NCBI GenBank assembly: GCA_022497155.1
Contig: MU385745.1
Location: 124,001-188,000 of the forward strand
Direction: 5' to 3'
Source: Whalleya microplaca
Taxonomy: Eukaryota; Ascomycota; Sordariomycetes; Xylariales; Xylariaceae
Length of the DNA stretch: 64,000 bases
Position numbers and translations under genes: made by a program. The notes under the pieces were generated by a model that saw only the letters and a list, made by a program, of their open reading frames with translations, was not told the origin of the DNA and ran no database searches. How positions within the stretch are numbered: the stretch's first letter is position 1; every line of letters begins with the position of its first letter. Below, piece by piece: positions 46,856 to 57,852 of the stretch.

Positions 46856-47500
46856 ATGTCTCAAGATACCTCTGCCCATCCTCAGGGTACGCCCTATGAC
46901 TCATACATTGAGCTTGGTGAAATGGTGAAGAGAGAGACGGCTCACGCCAGCAAGATTGTCAACGATATCATTGCATACGCGGCGGTCAACGATGCCTTGA
47001 CGCCGCCAGAAAATCACGTCCCTGTGGCTGTACCATCCGGTAAAGTCCTCCACCGCATCCACTACGTCGACCTCTGCTCCATGTGGCGGCACGTTCGAGA
47101 GGACATTCGGGAGCTTCTCCGGCAGCACGACAATCTCGGACGCATCCTTTTCCGCGACAGATACGACGCGGGGGCCGTCATCCACCGCGTCGCCCTGCAG
47201 GAGGTGCTGCTGAAGATGGAGAAGTTGTCCCTGGAGAACCAGATCGACTCCATCTGCCACGCAGACCTTGTCTTCATGCAGTTCCGCAACGGCCTCGGGG
47301 ATATTGCGTGTGAGCGCACGCGGGCGGTCTTTTCAAACGCCCTCGACACCGTTGAGGTTGCGGTCCGGAACCTGCACGCCCAGTTCATTGAGAGGGGGTA
47401 TACGCGCCTGGACACTGTTTATGGAGAGCTGGGGTTGCCCGTCCCGAATCGCGGAAACCGAAACAGTTCCAGCGAGTCATCAGACTCAAGTGAGTCTTAG
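46856..47500 (+). CDS. Orphan helical protein, function unknown
   Basis: This single-exon frame encodes 214 aa and I do not recognise a family. It begins MSQDTSAHPQGTPYDSYIEL and looks all-helical, with YVDLCSMWRHVREDIRELLR, ALQEVLLKMEKLSLENQIDS and TVEVAVRNLHAQFIERGYTR. It ends in a Ser/Glu-rich tail (SSSESSDSSES). There is no signal peptide or membrane segment. The ATG is preceded by AATC and an AT-rich leader. The coding part is notably more GC-rich than the DNA around it, which supports a real gene in an AT-rich region. Confidence 0.65.
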   Translation: MSQDTSAHPQGTPYDSYIELGEMVKRETAHASKIVNDIIAYAAVNDALTPPENHVPVAVPSGKVLHRIHYVDLCSMWRHVREDIRELLRQHDNLGRILFRDRYDAGAVIHRVALQEVLLKMEKLSLENQIDSICHADLVFMQFRNGLGDIACERTRAVFSNALDTVEVAVRNLHAQFIERGYTRLDTVYGELGLPVPNRGNRNSSSESSDSSES

Positions 47501-48469
47501 ATATAATAGGTAAGTTCGGTGTTCGCACGTTCAACCAGCACCTTTCATAGAAGGGTTGCTCGAGTAGAGGCTGCAAGAGCCTCGTGATAGATTGAGCTAT
47601 AGTTAATCTATAGCCACGAATAATAAAGGTAAGTCGATAGAAATTGTGTCCTGTTCTTTAAATTAGTGAACATCTTGTATCTGTGATAGATAGCAGTCAG
47701 GTGAGTTGGGATAAAGATACTAGGCGAATAGAGCATAATATGTCAATCAGTTGACAACTACCCCCTGAGAACTAGACATAATAGATAAGTAACAAGTTGC
47801 ACTCTGAAGATCATACTTGATCGTGAGATACAAAAGAGACTAATAGTACAGACTCGAAGTATACAGACTCGAAGTGTTGGTAATGCTAGCAATCTATAGG
47901 ACATAGACTATGTTTGCGAGTACTGCTTTTTGAATAAAGAAACCAACGGGCTAGTTTCGCCTTTATTCTCAATAAAAAATAGCAGTATCCAATATTCTGA
48001 GCCTTCGAATATGTATAATTCTATTTATACTATTGGTTCTGGTTGTCTTGGTAAAGGAGCACCCGAAGTTATGAGAACACTACCCCTGAATTCAATGTTC
48101 CTGCAGGGACTTCAACAGTGTGCTGCTACTGCTTAGCTACTAGTTCAATACGAGAGACTCACTGAAGATATCAAGTCCCTGAAATTTGCTTCTTGCACAA
48201 TAACTATCGAAGACCACGAGACGTTTCTGTGCGCATTTCATGTAATTACATAGCAAGAATGTCAAATTCAGAAACCTATCCAATTTTTGTGTAATCGCCA
48301 CCAGACTCATAGAAATATGTGACATAGAAATAGAATATCGACTCAAACCATGATAGCCCCGCGTATATAAACGTTTCCAAAAAAGTAAGTCCTCTAACTT
48401 GTCTAAGACAACCGCTCACTACCTGTATTCCCCGAATTAAATACCCAGCCCCTTACAGGCACGACAGCC
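47501..48469. other. Convergent intergenic region, AT-rich
   Basis: No gene is seen. The sequence is visibly AT-rich with short direct repeats such as CAGACTCGAAGT near 47850-47875. Confidence 0.45.
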
Positions 48470-49997
48470 TCAAAAGAACCGCCCACCAGGAACAGCCACA
48501 AACACCACCGTCAGGACCGCCGCGCCCAACAGCGCACACAGCAGGCTCTGCAGCGCAATCGTATCCTGGATCTGCCTGAGCGCAGGCTCCTGGATCCAGA
48601 CCTCGCGGTCGAAGACCTTGCGCACCAGATTCCGCCTCTCGTACTTCACGACCCACGGCTGGTCCTCGTAGCTATTCGCGCTCCCGAACGAGTCGAAGCT
48701 GTCCTTCCCCCCTTTCTCATCCTGGGAGTCCACATCAGTACCCGCCTCCACATCCGCCTCCGCATCTGCATCTAGGAACAGCTCCCACGGGCGCACCTGC
48801 CGATGATGCAGCCCGTGCAGCACCACGCACATGCCCTTGCACGCCGTGACCAGGGTGGCGATCCCGAGCACCCAGCCGACGGCGAACAGGGCGCGGTAGG
48901 CGCGCAGGGCCGCGCTCAGCGTCAAAACCACAGCCCCGAGCGTGGTCAGCGCGATGACGGAGACCCCCAGCTGTCGCGCGAAGGCGCCGCGCGCCGGGTT
49001 GCCGTTGCAGATGCTCCAGCGCACGAAGTTCGGGTGCGCCTGCCGGCGCAGCGTGTTCTCGATCCCGGCCGCGACGGCGCGCAGAGCCGACGGGTGCGTC
49101 GTGTAGGCGAGCGCTTGCACGGCGGCTTTCTGCTCGCGGGCCGAGAGGTTCAGCTGCCGTGGGCTGCCGGTCACGATGTAGGTTGCGATCACGCGGTTTA
49201 TCTCGCCGCGGAAGGGCTGGATGGTGACTATGGAGATAAACGTGTTAGTGACTTTATTCATATCGAGGGTTCGTGTTGGGGAGAGAGAAGGAGCAGGGGG
49301 AAGGGTAAGAGAGAGAAAAAGGGGATCATGTACAGGGTTGCTTTACACCGGCGGCGGCGAAGGCATCTTGGGCCTGGGAGCGGTAACTCGATACCTGAGA
49401 ATATATCGACGGCGTATCTTCGTCGCTGGGGGTAGGAGGAGGGGTCGCGAATGGATCCCGGCTTTCCATTATCATGATATCGCCACGATTCTTTTCAAAG
49501 TCCGTACCCTTGAATATATCGGCTGCTTTCGGGTCCTTTTTCAACTTATCGGCGGCTTCTCTCTGGATCTTGGCGAGGGTCTCGTCTTCCATCGCCTGTG
49601 TCCATTCCTGGGCCAGGAGAACGTCCGAGGTGCTAGCTTCATTGAAACGTCTGACATAGTCGCGATACCAAAGGAAGAATTGTAAGTTTTCAGCAGAGTG
49701 CTCTATATACAAAAGGTAGTTCATAAAGTCGCGGATGGTACAAGGCTAAAGAAATCGTTTGTCAGTTATCCCTTATGTTGCAAGCTGGTCTAGATAGTGA
49801 CCTACTGGGCAGGTTCCTCCATCAATGATCTTGTCAAAGGTAAGAGCATCAGGTATCCCGTATAAAGCACCTGATCGACCAGATTTGAGCGAGGCATCAC
49901 TCTTTTCGTCATTGGTGTTAATGGAACTACTGCTCTCTCTGAACTGCTGTTTATCGATATACTCTGGCCGTCGATAGTTGAGTGAAAGAACCCCCAT
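48470..49997 (-). CDS. RGS-domain protein with C-terminal membrane segments
   Basis: Regulators of G protein signalling speed GTP hydrolysis on G-alpha subunits. This one has the layout of Aspergillus RgsA-type proteins. There are three exons (49997-49806, 49745-49349, 49227-48470), in phase, giving 448 aa. It starts MGVLSLNYRRPEYIDKQQFR. The RGS region contains GIPDALTFDKIIDGGTCP, IRDFMNYLLYIEHSAENLQF and FLWYRDYVRRF. After an acidic, Ser/Pro-rich stretch it resumes with TIQPFRGEINRVIATYI, which continues the RGS fold. A cluster of hydrophobic segments follows (VIALTTLGAVVLTLSAALR, ALFAVGWVLGIATLVTA, SLLCALLGAAVLTVVFVAV). Exon 3 is much more GC-rich than exons 1-2. The donor of intron 2, GTGTAA, is weak but is needed to keep the frame. 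Confidence 0.88.
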
Positions 49998-52643
49998 TTT
50001 GAACGAATAAATTGATAAACCGCGGAGGATCGTCTTCTGGGGTTTGAGACACAGTGCGATCTATCTTTGAAATAGAAAATATCAGAGTCGATCAGCAACC
50101 CTTCCCGTAGGTTTGGGCCGCACCGGTTACTATTTATGTAACAGCAACAAAACACAACAATAATCAGAAGGCTGGTGGTTGAAGCTTTGCTCCCTCGCAA
50201 GGGAATACGGAACAACTCAGATAGTTTAGAACCACAAGAAGAAAATATGTCTTAGACTCCACAACAGACGAAGGGTAGCTGGGGAGGAGACCACTTGAAA
50301 TACAATCCCGAAGTGATTAATAATTAACTGTCTAGATGCGGTGCTTGATACTGCCACTAGGAACGGGGAAACTACAAATCATCTCAATAAAACAATGGGA
50401 AGATACCATATATACCTTCAATATATAGGCTCAGTTGCCATCTGTGTTACACCACCTCCCTCCTATAAGCTTAGAATAGGGCCTGATATAGTACTCAACC
50501 TATGAGCCATAAAACCTTGGTATATTCCTGATCATCGGAAATTACATGGTCAGAAGTGGCGATACATTTCAGACCAGGCGGGTGCCGGACCAAGAGGTGG
50601 AATTCAGCCATAGCCATGGTTGTGGCATGGAGGTTGGTTCCTTTCGAGTTGACGCAAAATACCATATTGTACCAGACCTACCGGGATAAGTAACACAACA
50701 CAAGCAGTTTGGAGCTGAGACAAAATATCGACGATTCAAAGTAACGTGAAATATTCGTATGTTCTACTTGATTGGTAGCGCGATACTCACGTCGTTCAGT
50801 AGGTCGAGATCGCCAAACTAGCGTCGTCTAAGAGCAGCTAAAGCTGAACGATCTAGTCTACTAGGTATCTATTATTCAAAGTCGGATTGGCGGATAGTCC
50901 ATAAAATTAGAAATTTGCACAATTGGTTTTATTGAAGCTTGTGATGCTGGAACCAAGATTCGGAGCATTTGGAAACTTGTGATATATAGTATGACAAGCA
51001 AATTATTCAAGCGTATGGGAAATGAAAATTTAAGGTGTGGTTTAACGGTATTGATGTCGTGGTAGGTACTCTAACTAAGAATATTTCCTTCTGTGATACA
51101 GCAGAAGAGCATAATAGAATGAAGTGAGAGTATCAGACAGCTCGTGGTCGAAGAGAGCAATAAGCACAACCCCTGACTCCTGGGATCTCTACTATCCCTG
51201 CCTCAGCAGTTTTTTAGGTTAGATCGATCTAAAATACCCCTGTAGATCCACGAGGATTATCACAGGGATACAGGGACAGGCAAGATCTGATGTCAACTTG
51301 TCAGTTGCCACGACATCATCAAGTTACATTTATTAGGGCTTTGTACGACATTGTAAGTTCCGAAATTCCTTGTTCATACAGCGTTCCCATATTCTGAGAT
51401 TCTTTTCCCCAGATGAGTAATATCTCCGTAGCTATTAATTACCTTCCGATTGGTTCAGTTGATGTTCACAAGTATTCAGGGATATTACTTTTTCTCCTCG
51501 TTGTGCAAAAGACCTTTCAGCTCCTTGTAGTGCCTTTGGGGCGCATGTGTTCTAGTCTCTGATTAGTGGATCTAAGAGAACTAGCCAACGAAGGCCTCCC
51601 CAAGCCAGGAACCATGGAAGGGAGATCGACCGTGCTTTCAGATGCAAGTGATAAGTAGGAGGGAAAGGGATAAGCTTTGATACGTTGACCCTAACGGCAA
51701 TCCGATTACCATCCATAGGCCATAGCCACGTGCCGTCCGCTCAGTTTGATCTTACAAATCATTATATATTTGGGGACTGCGCAGGCCGAGCCGATTTGGC
51801 GTCTTATCAATCACGAAGGTTAGACTGAGGTTCTTGAAGTTCTTACGTTAGGCAAACTCCAAGAGGCGTCGCGACTATCGGGTATTTGTCACCAATTTTC
51901 CTTCTTAGTCAGGGACTATGGATTCGCCCTGATGCCTACTGGTTCAGCCTCAGGGGTAAAAGTATCGTGACACCCAAGCATCCTATCATATCACCTATCG
52001 TCTGATATAATACCACTACGAAGCGAGACATAATGAGGTGCCTAAAGGTGAAGCCGAGACAATCATTTTAGAGTTGGGGACGTACACACATCTTCCATGA
52101 TAATGCCATGTGTCGAGACCATGTCATCTCGCGCAATATTAGCCAATCATGATTGCGTCAATTTCATGTTCCAGGGATGCATGATGAGTATCGATCTTAT
52201 GACCTATCTTGGGTTTGAGGCTTGAAGCGAGACGTTGACAGAGAGAGCGTAAGCCAAACATGGACATTCAGTTTCTCCCCTAGAGCCTCTTTCATAACGA
52301 GACTGAAGTTTCCTGTTCTTTTTCATTCTGTCTTCTGTAGAAAGGGAATGATAGGTAAGCCTCATACTTGAAGTGAAGCCGCAAGTATATACTGCCCTAA
52401 ACACCTATAGCACGTGTTGCGGTCGTCTGGCAGTTCGTCCAAGAGTCCCAATGGGTCAATTTTTACCATCTTCACCAAGCTTACCTCACCATATACACCA
52501 AGGCTGAAATGATGTTGAATTTTATTGCGATATTGCTACTCCAGCTATTTCCACCTCATATCTTTCTATAGAGGAAGTGTATAATCGGAACATACCCGCA
52601 CCGCCGTTTCTGTCATTAGTGATAAGAATTCAGTCCATGAAAT
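49998..52643. other. Long intergenic region without recognised genes
   Basis: About 2.6 kb upstream of the RGS gene, AT-rich, with almost no long open frame on either strand. It may hold a long RGS promoter or leader, non-coding RNA or decayed sequence. I see no tRNA, no terminal repeats and no known domain. Confidence 0.45.
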
Positions 52644-53362
52644 CTACCAGTGTTTCTCGGAAATAGGGACACTGTTCACATCAACACCATCTTTATACCA
52701 CCTCTCTTCATGGGTGATCTTCACATCATTTCCACTCACTGCGGTATCTAAAATCAGCATTTACCTCTTCGACTCAAGACCAGATTTCGAAAAAAAAAAA
52801 AAAGAAAAAAAAAAGAAAGAAAAAAAAAAATACGAAAACAAAAAATGGATTCCCTCAATAAAACACACGAGAGAATAGGGAATCAATCAGTCAATCAACT
52901 TACTCTGCCTCTTCCGCATCAGCCCATCGGCCGCAAATGTCCAATCCTCCAGCCCGTACGTGCGGCACCACTGGCCGTCCTTGTCGTACCACTCGTACCA
53001 GAACTGGACGGCGATCTTGTCGTCGGTGAAGGCGAACAGCTCCTTGCGCAGGCGGTAGCCCTGCTCGCGCTCCCACTTCTTCGTCAGGAAGGCCTCGATC
53101 GCGTCGCGCCCCTGCAGGAACTGGTCGCGGTTGCGCCAGATAGAGTCCGGCGTGTAGGCCAGTTTGACGAGTTGGGGGTTCCTGTTTGCACGCTCGGCGT
53201 TAGTTCGCTACGTGGCTATATTATCTATATAAAGAGTGTGAGTGAGTGGGTGGGTGAGTCGTACTTGGTGTTCCACGCATCCTGAGCCGCCTTCACTTTG
53301 ATCTGGGCCGTTTCGGCCGTGAAAGGCGGGTACGGAGGCTTTCCCTTGTTGTCGGCTGCCAT
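52644..53362 (-). CDS. DUF1348 / NTF2-like (SnoaL-fold) small protein
   Basis: This is a member of the DUF1348 family, cone-shaped alpha+beta proteins of the NTF2 superfamily with no settled function. There are three exons (53362-53265, 53181-52904, 52738-52644), in phase, giving 156 aa. The start is MAADNKGKPPYPPFTAETAQ. The core reads KLAYTPDSIWRNRDQFLQG, REQGYRLRKELFAFTDDKIA and VQFWYEWYDKDGQWCRTYG. The last exon is easy to miss because intron 2 contains a 45-base A/T tract, but it supplies the family C terminus: MSGNDVKITHEERWYKDG, ending in VPISEKHW. Reading through instead gives a premature KLID stop. Confidence 0.88.
52790..52831. repeat. Poly(A)/poly(T) tract inside an intron
   Basis: An almost pure A run broken only by single G bases. 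On the minus strand it is a pyrimidine tract inside intron 2 of the DUF1348 gene. Confidence 0.9.
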
Positions 53363-55215
53363 TGTTTCGAGTAGTTTTGGTTACAAATCGGTCGGCGATT
53401 ATTGGTATTGAGTTGGAGTTAAGTTGTGGCTTTTCAAGATGTCACGATGATCAGTACACTTCAATTGTAGGCCACTTATCCGAGCCAAGCTCTTTATATA
53501 TATCAAAACTCCAAGCAAGATTCCGATACTGAGTCCTACGCTTGATAATAATAGAGCAGATGCAGAAGTCTGTTGAGTCAGCATATAGTGATGGAAGAGT
53601 CCGCGTCGCGGACCGGTGGCTCGACGAGTCATAGGCGTTCACCGGCGGTGTCCCTTTCGGTTCTCGGCAAGCTCGGGGTTCGAAAGTTGGGGATCTACGG
53701 AGCCGACCTGTCGCCGCCTACCAAATCTCGGACTCGACAGGCACTAGGGATTCATATGAAGGGCGCGCGCGCTCGACTATTCCCACGGCCATTGCATTTC
53801 CGCGGGCTCCGGAATTCTTCACGGTGATTGAGCGCAGGCACCTTGCTGGCGTCATAAACTATGTCCCATTCCTCTGAGATTTGAAGTCCGCATCATGCCC
53901 GCATACTCGGTTCATGCTGGGTTGAGATGTCAATTCTCAGAATTTCTCGGTCATGTGCGGATTTTTGGATACTGAGAATCAAACTCGTTTGGTTCACCAG
54001 CGTCGTTGTCGGTCCTTCTCACTATAGTTATTACAACATTGATTCTATATTTGAGTCACCACGGTCTAGGCTTATGTCATAACTCTGTATCCATTGATCG
54101 ACTGGTCCTGGTCGTCAAGGTGCCTGACACTAATAACAATTTGGAATTATGTAGGTCAGACTCTAGAGCATGCTGTTACGTAGTATAACTAGCGATTTCA
54201 AATACAGCCCTGCCTGTCACAGGCGCGTGTTTCACATGCTCACAACACATGGCTTGCTTACTTAGCTTTCCTTGAGTTTTTTTTTATACCTTTTTTTTCA
54301 TTCAGGGGTCTTGATGCATCTGTAATGTATACACTCAGCCCAATGGCCCAAAGACCTGGGTTCCCAATGGTTGAGTACCTGGAAAGGTAGTAATGTTAGT
54401 CAGCAGGCGATTGATTTTATGCCGAACCTTTTGGGTATCTACCTAGTCCGCCAGTGAAGTCATAGGCAGGTACATAGCATGAAAGCACCGAGGGAACGGA
54501 AGCGCGGATACATAGTCAGAGGGGTACCGATCAGCCGATGACGGAATGCCCATCAACACGCACGAAAGACGCTTGTATGTAGCAGAACTAACCTTGAGCA
54601 ATGCAGGTAATTAGTCAATGGTCTCCCCCCTTTTTCTATCTAGGCCTTCCTCATATAGTAATTAGGGACTACTAAGGCTACATCCTCGACACACCTCTGC
54701 CCCACCAAGTTGCACCAAGCAACCCCACCATGATACATTGGATCGTAGACCTCTTCATGTTGGAGGTGGTATACCTAATATTGGAACAGTGAAGTCAACA
54801 AGGTGCGGGCTACTGTCCGCCTGCGCATTGTCTTATTACCTAACCACGACATACCAGGCACGAAGGTTGTGTGATGTGATCTAGGCAACGTTCTTGCAGC
54901 AACTTGCCTGCTTTGCATCATCTAAGCAGGTACCGTAGGATTCGAAACTGTAGATAACCTTGGAAGTGTATTACTGTAAAAGTTGCTACCCGAGTAACGT
55001 ACTAGGTTCTTCGGATGAAAGACTTGTACTTAGGTAGTCTCCTCGCACAGCTTTGACTTCGTTTGCTTTTCTCCTTCTTCTCTCTTTCAACTTCTTAAGA
55101 TACCCAAACCAAATCCATCCTCTATTCCAATTACAGGACACCACAATCTCAAATCAACCCAGAAAGAAACAAGACGCCCATCTCAAACCCAAACACAAAC
55201 GCAATCCCAATCACA
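53363..55215. other. Divergent intergenic region
   Basis: About 1.85 kb upstream of the DUF1348 gene (minus) and of the peroxiredoxin gene (plus). The peroxiredoxin leader (55120-55215) is CAAACC-rich, typical of strongly expressed fungal genes. No gene is recognised. Confidence 0.45.
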
Positions 55216-55919
55216 ATGTCTGCCCTCAACGCCGGAGATTCCTTCCCCGAAGGTGTGACCTTCACCTACGTCCCCTACAGCGCAGACCAACCCGACGTGA
55301 CTGCGTGCGGCATACCCGTCAAGTACGATGCTAGCAAAGGTATCTTATCCCAGCATACTTCTCTACTTCTTCCCTCCCTTTCCTTGAATCAAAGTAACAA
55401 ACAGACACACTAACGGGCATCTCAACGCCCACAGAATTCAAGGAGAAGAAGGTCGTCCTGGTGTCCGTCCCCGGCGCCTTCACGCCGACGTGCCAGAACC
55501 AGCACGTCCAGGGCTACATCAAGAAGCTGCCGGAGCTGAAGGCCAAGGGCGTGGACGAGGTCATCGTGATCTCGTACAACGACGCCTGGGTGCAGTCGGC
55601 ATGGGGCAAGGCCAACGGGGTCAAGGGCGAGATCGTGAGTCCTCTCTTCTCTTATTCTCTCCTCGCCTCTCCTCCTTTATACACCTTTACATCCATACGT
55701 CATGCGTATATAAGATACTAACCGCGCGTGTTCGCGTGTGTGCAGATCTTCGCCTCCGATGACGGCGCACCCTTCAGCTCCAGCCTGGGCTGGACGCTGG
55801 GCGCCCGCACCGCGCGGTACGCCATCGTCGTAGACCACGGCAAGGTTGTCTACGCCGAGAAGGAACCCGCCAAGGAAGTCTCCGTCTCGGGCGTCGATGC
55901 CGTCCTGGCCAAGCTGTAA
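55216..55919 (+). CDS. Type-5 peroxiredoxin (Asp f 3 / AHP1 family)
   Basis: This thiol peroxidase reduces hydrogen peroxide and alkyl hydroperoxides with thioredoxin or glutathione. Relatives are cytosolic or peroxisomal (PMP20) and are known fungal allergens. There are three exons (55216-55339, 55435-55634, 55746-55919), in phase, giving 165 aa. It starts [20 protein letters not shown]. The peroxidatic cysteine lies in [17 protein letters not shown] (about 60). [19 protein letters not shown] and [19 protein letters not shown] follow. It ends DAVLAKL. The terminal tripeptide AKL resembles a peroxisomal PTS1 signal (SKL-type), so peroxisomal import is possible. Confidence 0.93.
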
Positions 55920-56579
55920 AAAAAGAGAAAACAAATTTCCGATTTTCTATCATCTATGGTGGTGACTATTATTTCACTTGTGGTAGAGCAGTCGGAGGGG
56001 TTACGTATGCGCATGGCTTTTCACTAGGTTGCGAGCACAGTTCTACGTACTAGACTAGGTAGCATTTCTCTCGATCTGATGGAATGGAGGATATATTACA
56101 GGGGGCCGTAACGCGTACTCCGCTCAATATAGATCGATTGCATGCATGCATTAGGACTTATGTTCATGGCGATCTGTGATCTCTTAGAATCCACCCGTGA
56201 TGTTGAGTTCACGGTAATGTGAAGCTCAACTCTGATGCGAGCATGTCATACACTCACGAGTGCGGCCGCGAGGAAAGCAGGGACTCCAGCATTAGCGGAG
56301 CAATACCACACGCAAATACACGTGGGAGGCAAGTAGACCCGTAGAACAAGCTGGTATTATGAAGCTACCAGGTAGAACTCCCATAATCCATGAGAGATTC
56401 CCTGCATTCCCCAACCGAGAGATGTAGCAGTAAGTGGTTCTCCTTTTTATTGTGGATAGCACACTCGAGGAATATCCCCACCGAAGACGCCGCCAGACAG
56501 ACAACAACAAGATGTCAATTCATGATCATCCCCTCTCTCGCACTCTCTATCTTTTCCCCCCAATCAAGAAAACATCGTC
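55920..56579. other. Convergent intergenic region
   Basis: Spacer between the 3' ends of the peroxiredoxin and RPL24 genes. No gene is seen. Confidence 0.5.
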
Positions 56580-57409
56580 TTAACGGGTCTTCGCCTGGAC
56601 CTTCTGCTGTGCACCCCTCGCTCCCTGCTTGCCGACGATGCGCTGGGTCTGGCCCTTGGAGGCGGTGGCGGCGTTCTTGGCCTTCTCGGACTTCTTGGCG
56701 GCCGCGGCCTCGGCCTTCTTGTCCTTGCTCTCCTTGATGGCGGCTAGTCGAGCGGCGGACCGCGCCTCGGGTCTCATGGATCGCTTCTCCTTGATGACAT
56801 CGAGGGAGGCACCGACGATGGCTCGCTGGGACTTGACGGTTCGGCGGGTACGCTTCTTGGCAATTTCCTGTGATGATTGTTAGAATCTGTATCGATGTCC
56901 TATTTCATTACACCCCAATGTCTTCAGTGTGCTCAGCGCACTCGACTATTGTGTAGTCGCGTAGATGTGGGAATATGGGGGAGACCGTACCTCAGAGATA
57001 CCCTTGCGGTGTTGTCGTCGGAAGAGAACGGTCCAGGCGATTCGGCGGGGGTTCTTTCGCTGCAGGAAGAGAGACTCGGACTTGCCGTTCTGGAATCGGA
57101 AGACCTTGCTGTCGCCTCTGACGTAGAGCTTACCCTGTGAAGCACATTTCCATCAGCATTCATTCTCAAGTCCCCCCAAAAGGTCGTACTGGTAGAAGTG
57201 GTATCAAGATGGCACCAAGTTCGATAGACGGGTGCATGAGGGCCAATTCATCCCTTTGGTCCATACACATATTGATTCCCAGGCCTATGCGAACTTGGAT
57301 GCCATCACGGGTATGGGCAGCGATCGGGAAGTCGGGAAATTGGATTCAAATCGCATACCTTGCCAGGGTAGATTCTCTGGCCAGAGAAGGTGTCGTCGTA
57401 AGTTCTCAT
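56580..57409 (-). CDS. RPL24: 60S ribosomal protein L24
   Basis: This is a component of the large cytosolic ribosomal subunit. There are three exons (57409-57359, 57134-56991, 56867-56580), in phase, giving 160 aa. It begins [20 protein letters not shown] and continues [20 protein letters not shown] and [20 protein letters not shown], the L24e zinc-ribbon-like region. As in other eukaryotic L24 proteins, the cysteine ligands of the archaeal form are not evident. The C-terminal half is a basic helix ([20 protein letters not shown]), then Ala/Lys-rich. The first intron (57135-57358, 224 nt) is longer than most here, as is common in ribosomal protein genes. Confidence 0.96.
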
Positions 57410-57852
57410 GATGTCGGGTGGTGTTCACTGAGAGAACTTTGGTCTGCTGTGTGTGGTGGGTTAGTACTTTCGTGGTGTTGGGATTGGGAGAGGCGACAAT
57501 GAAATCAATTTCGCAAATGTCACAAAGTGCGCCCTTGTGGGTTGGATGACTAAGCCGCTATTTTTCCACCTTAGGGTCTCGCTAGATGTGGCTCGTGCGC
57601 TTTCCTGTGGCTCACTCACTCCCCTTTCTTCCATAGCCCTTATAATTGCATACTAGTAGCAACACTTAATTCTATACGCAAAGGAACGAATGCCTTCGAC
57701 TCCTCCTTAGGATACCTTTACTTATTTATATTCTATCTACATTTAATTAATGAGCCGGTCGTAACCATTCGGTTTAAATATTGTGCTAATTGAGACTAAG
57801 TAAAAGTTTCATATGTGGTAATCCGGCAAGTTGAGCTCATGACCATGTCTCA
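57410..57852. other. Divergent promoter between RPL24 and TAD1
   Basis: Short shared upstream region. It contains AT-rich stretches near 57640-57800. No gene is seen. Confidence 0.5.
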
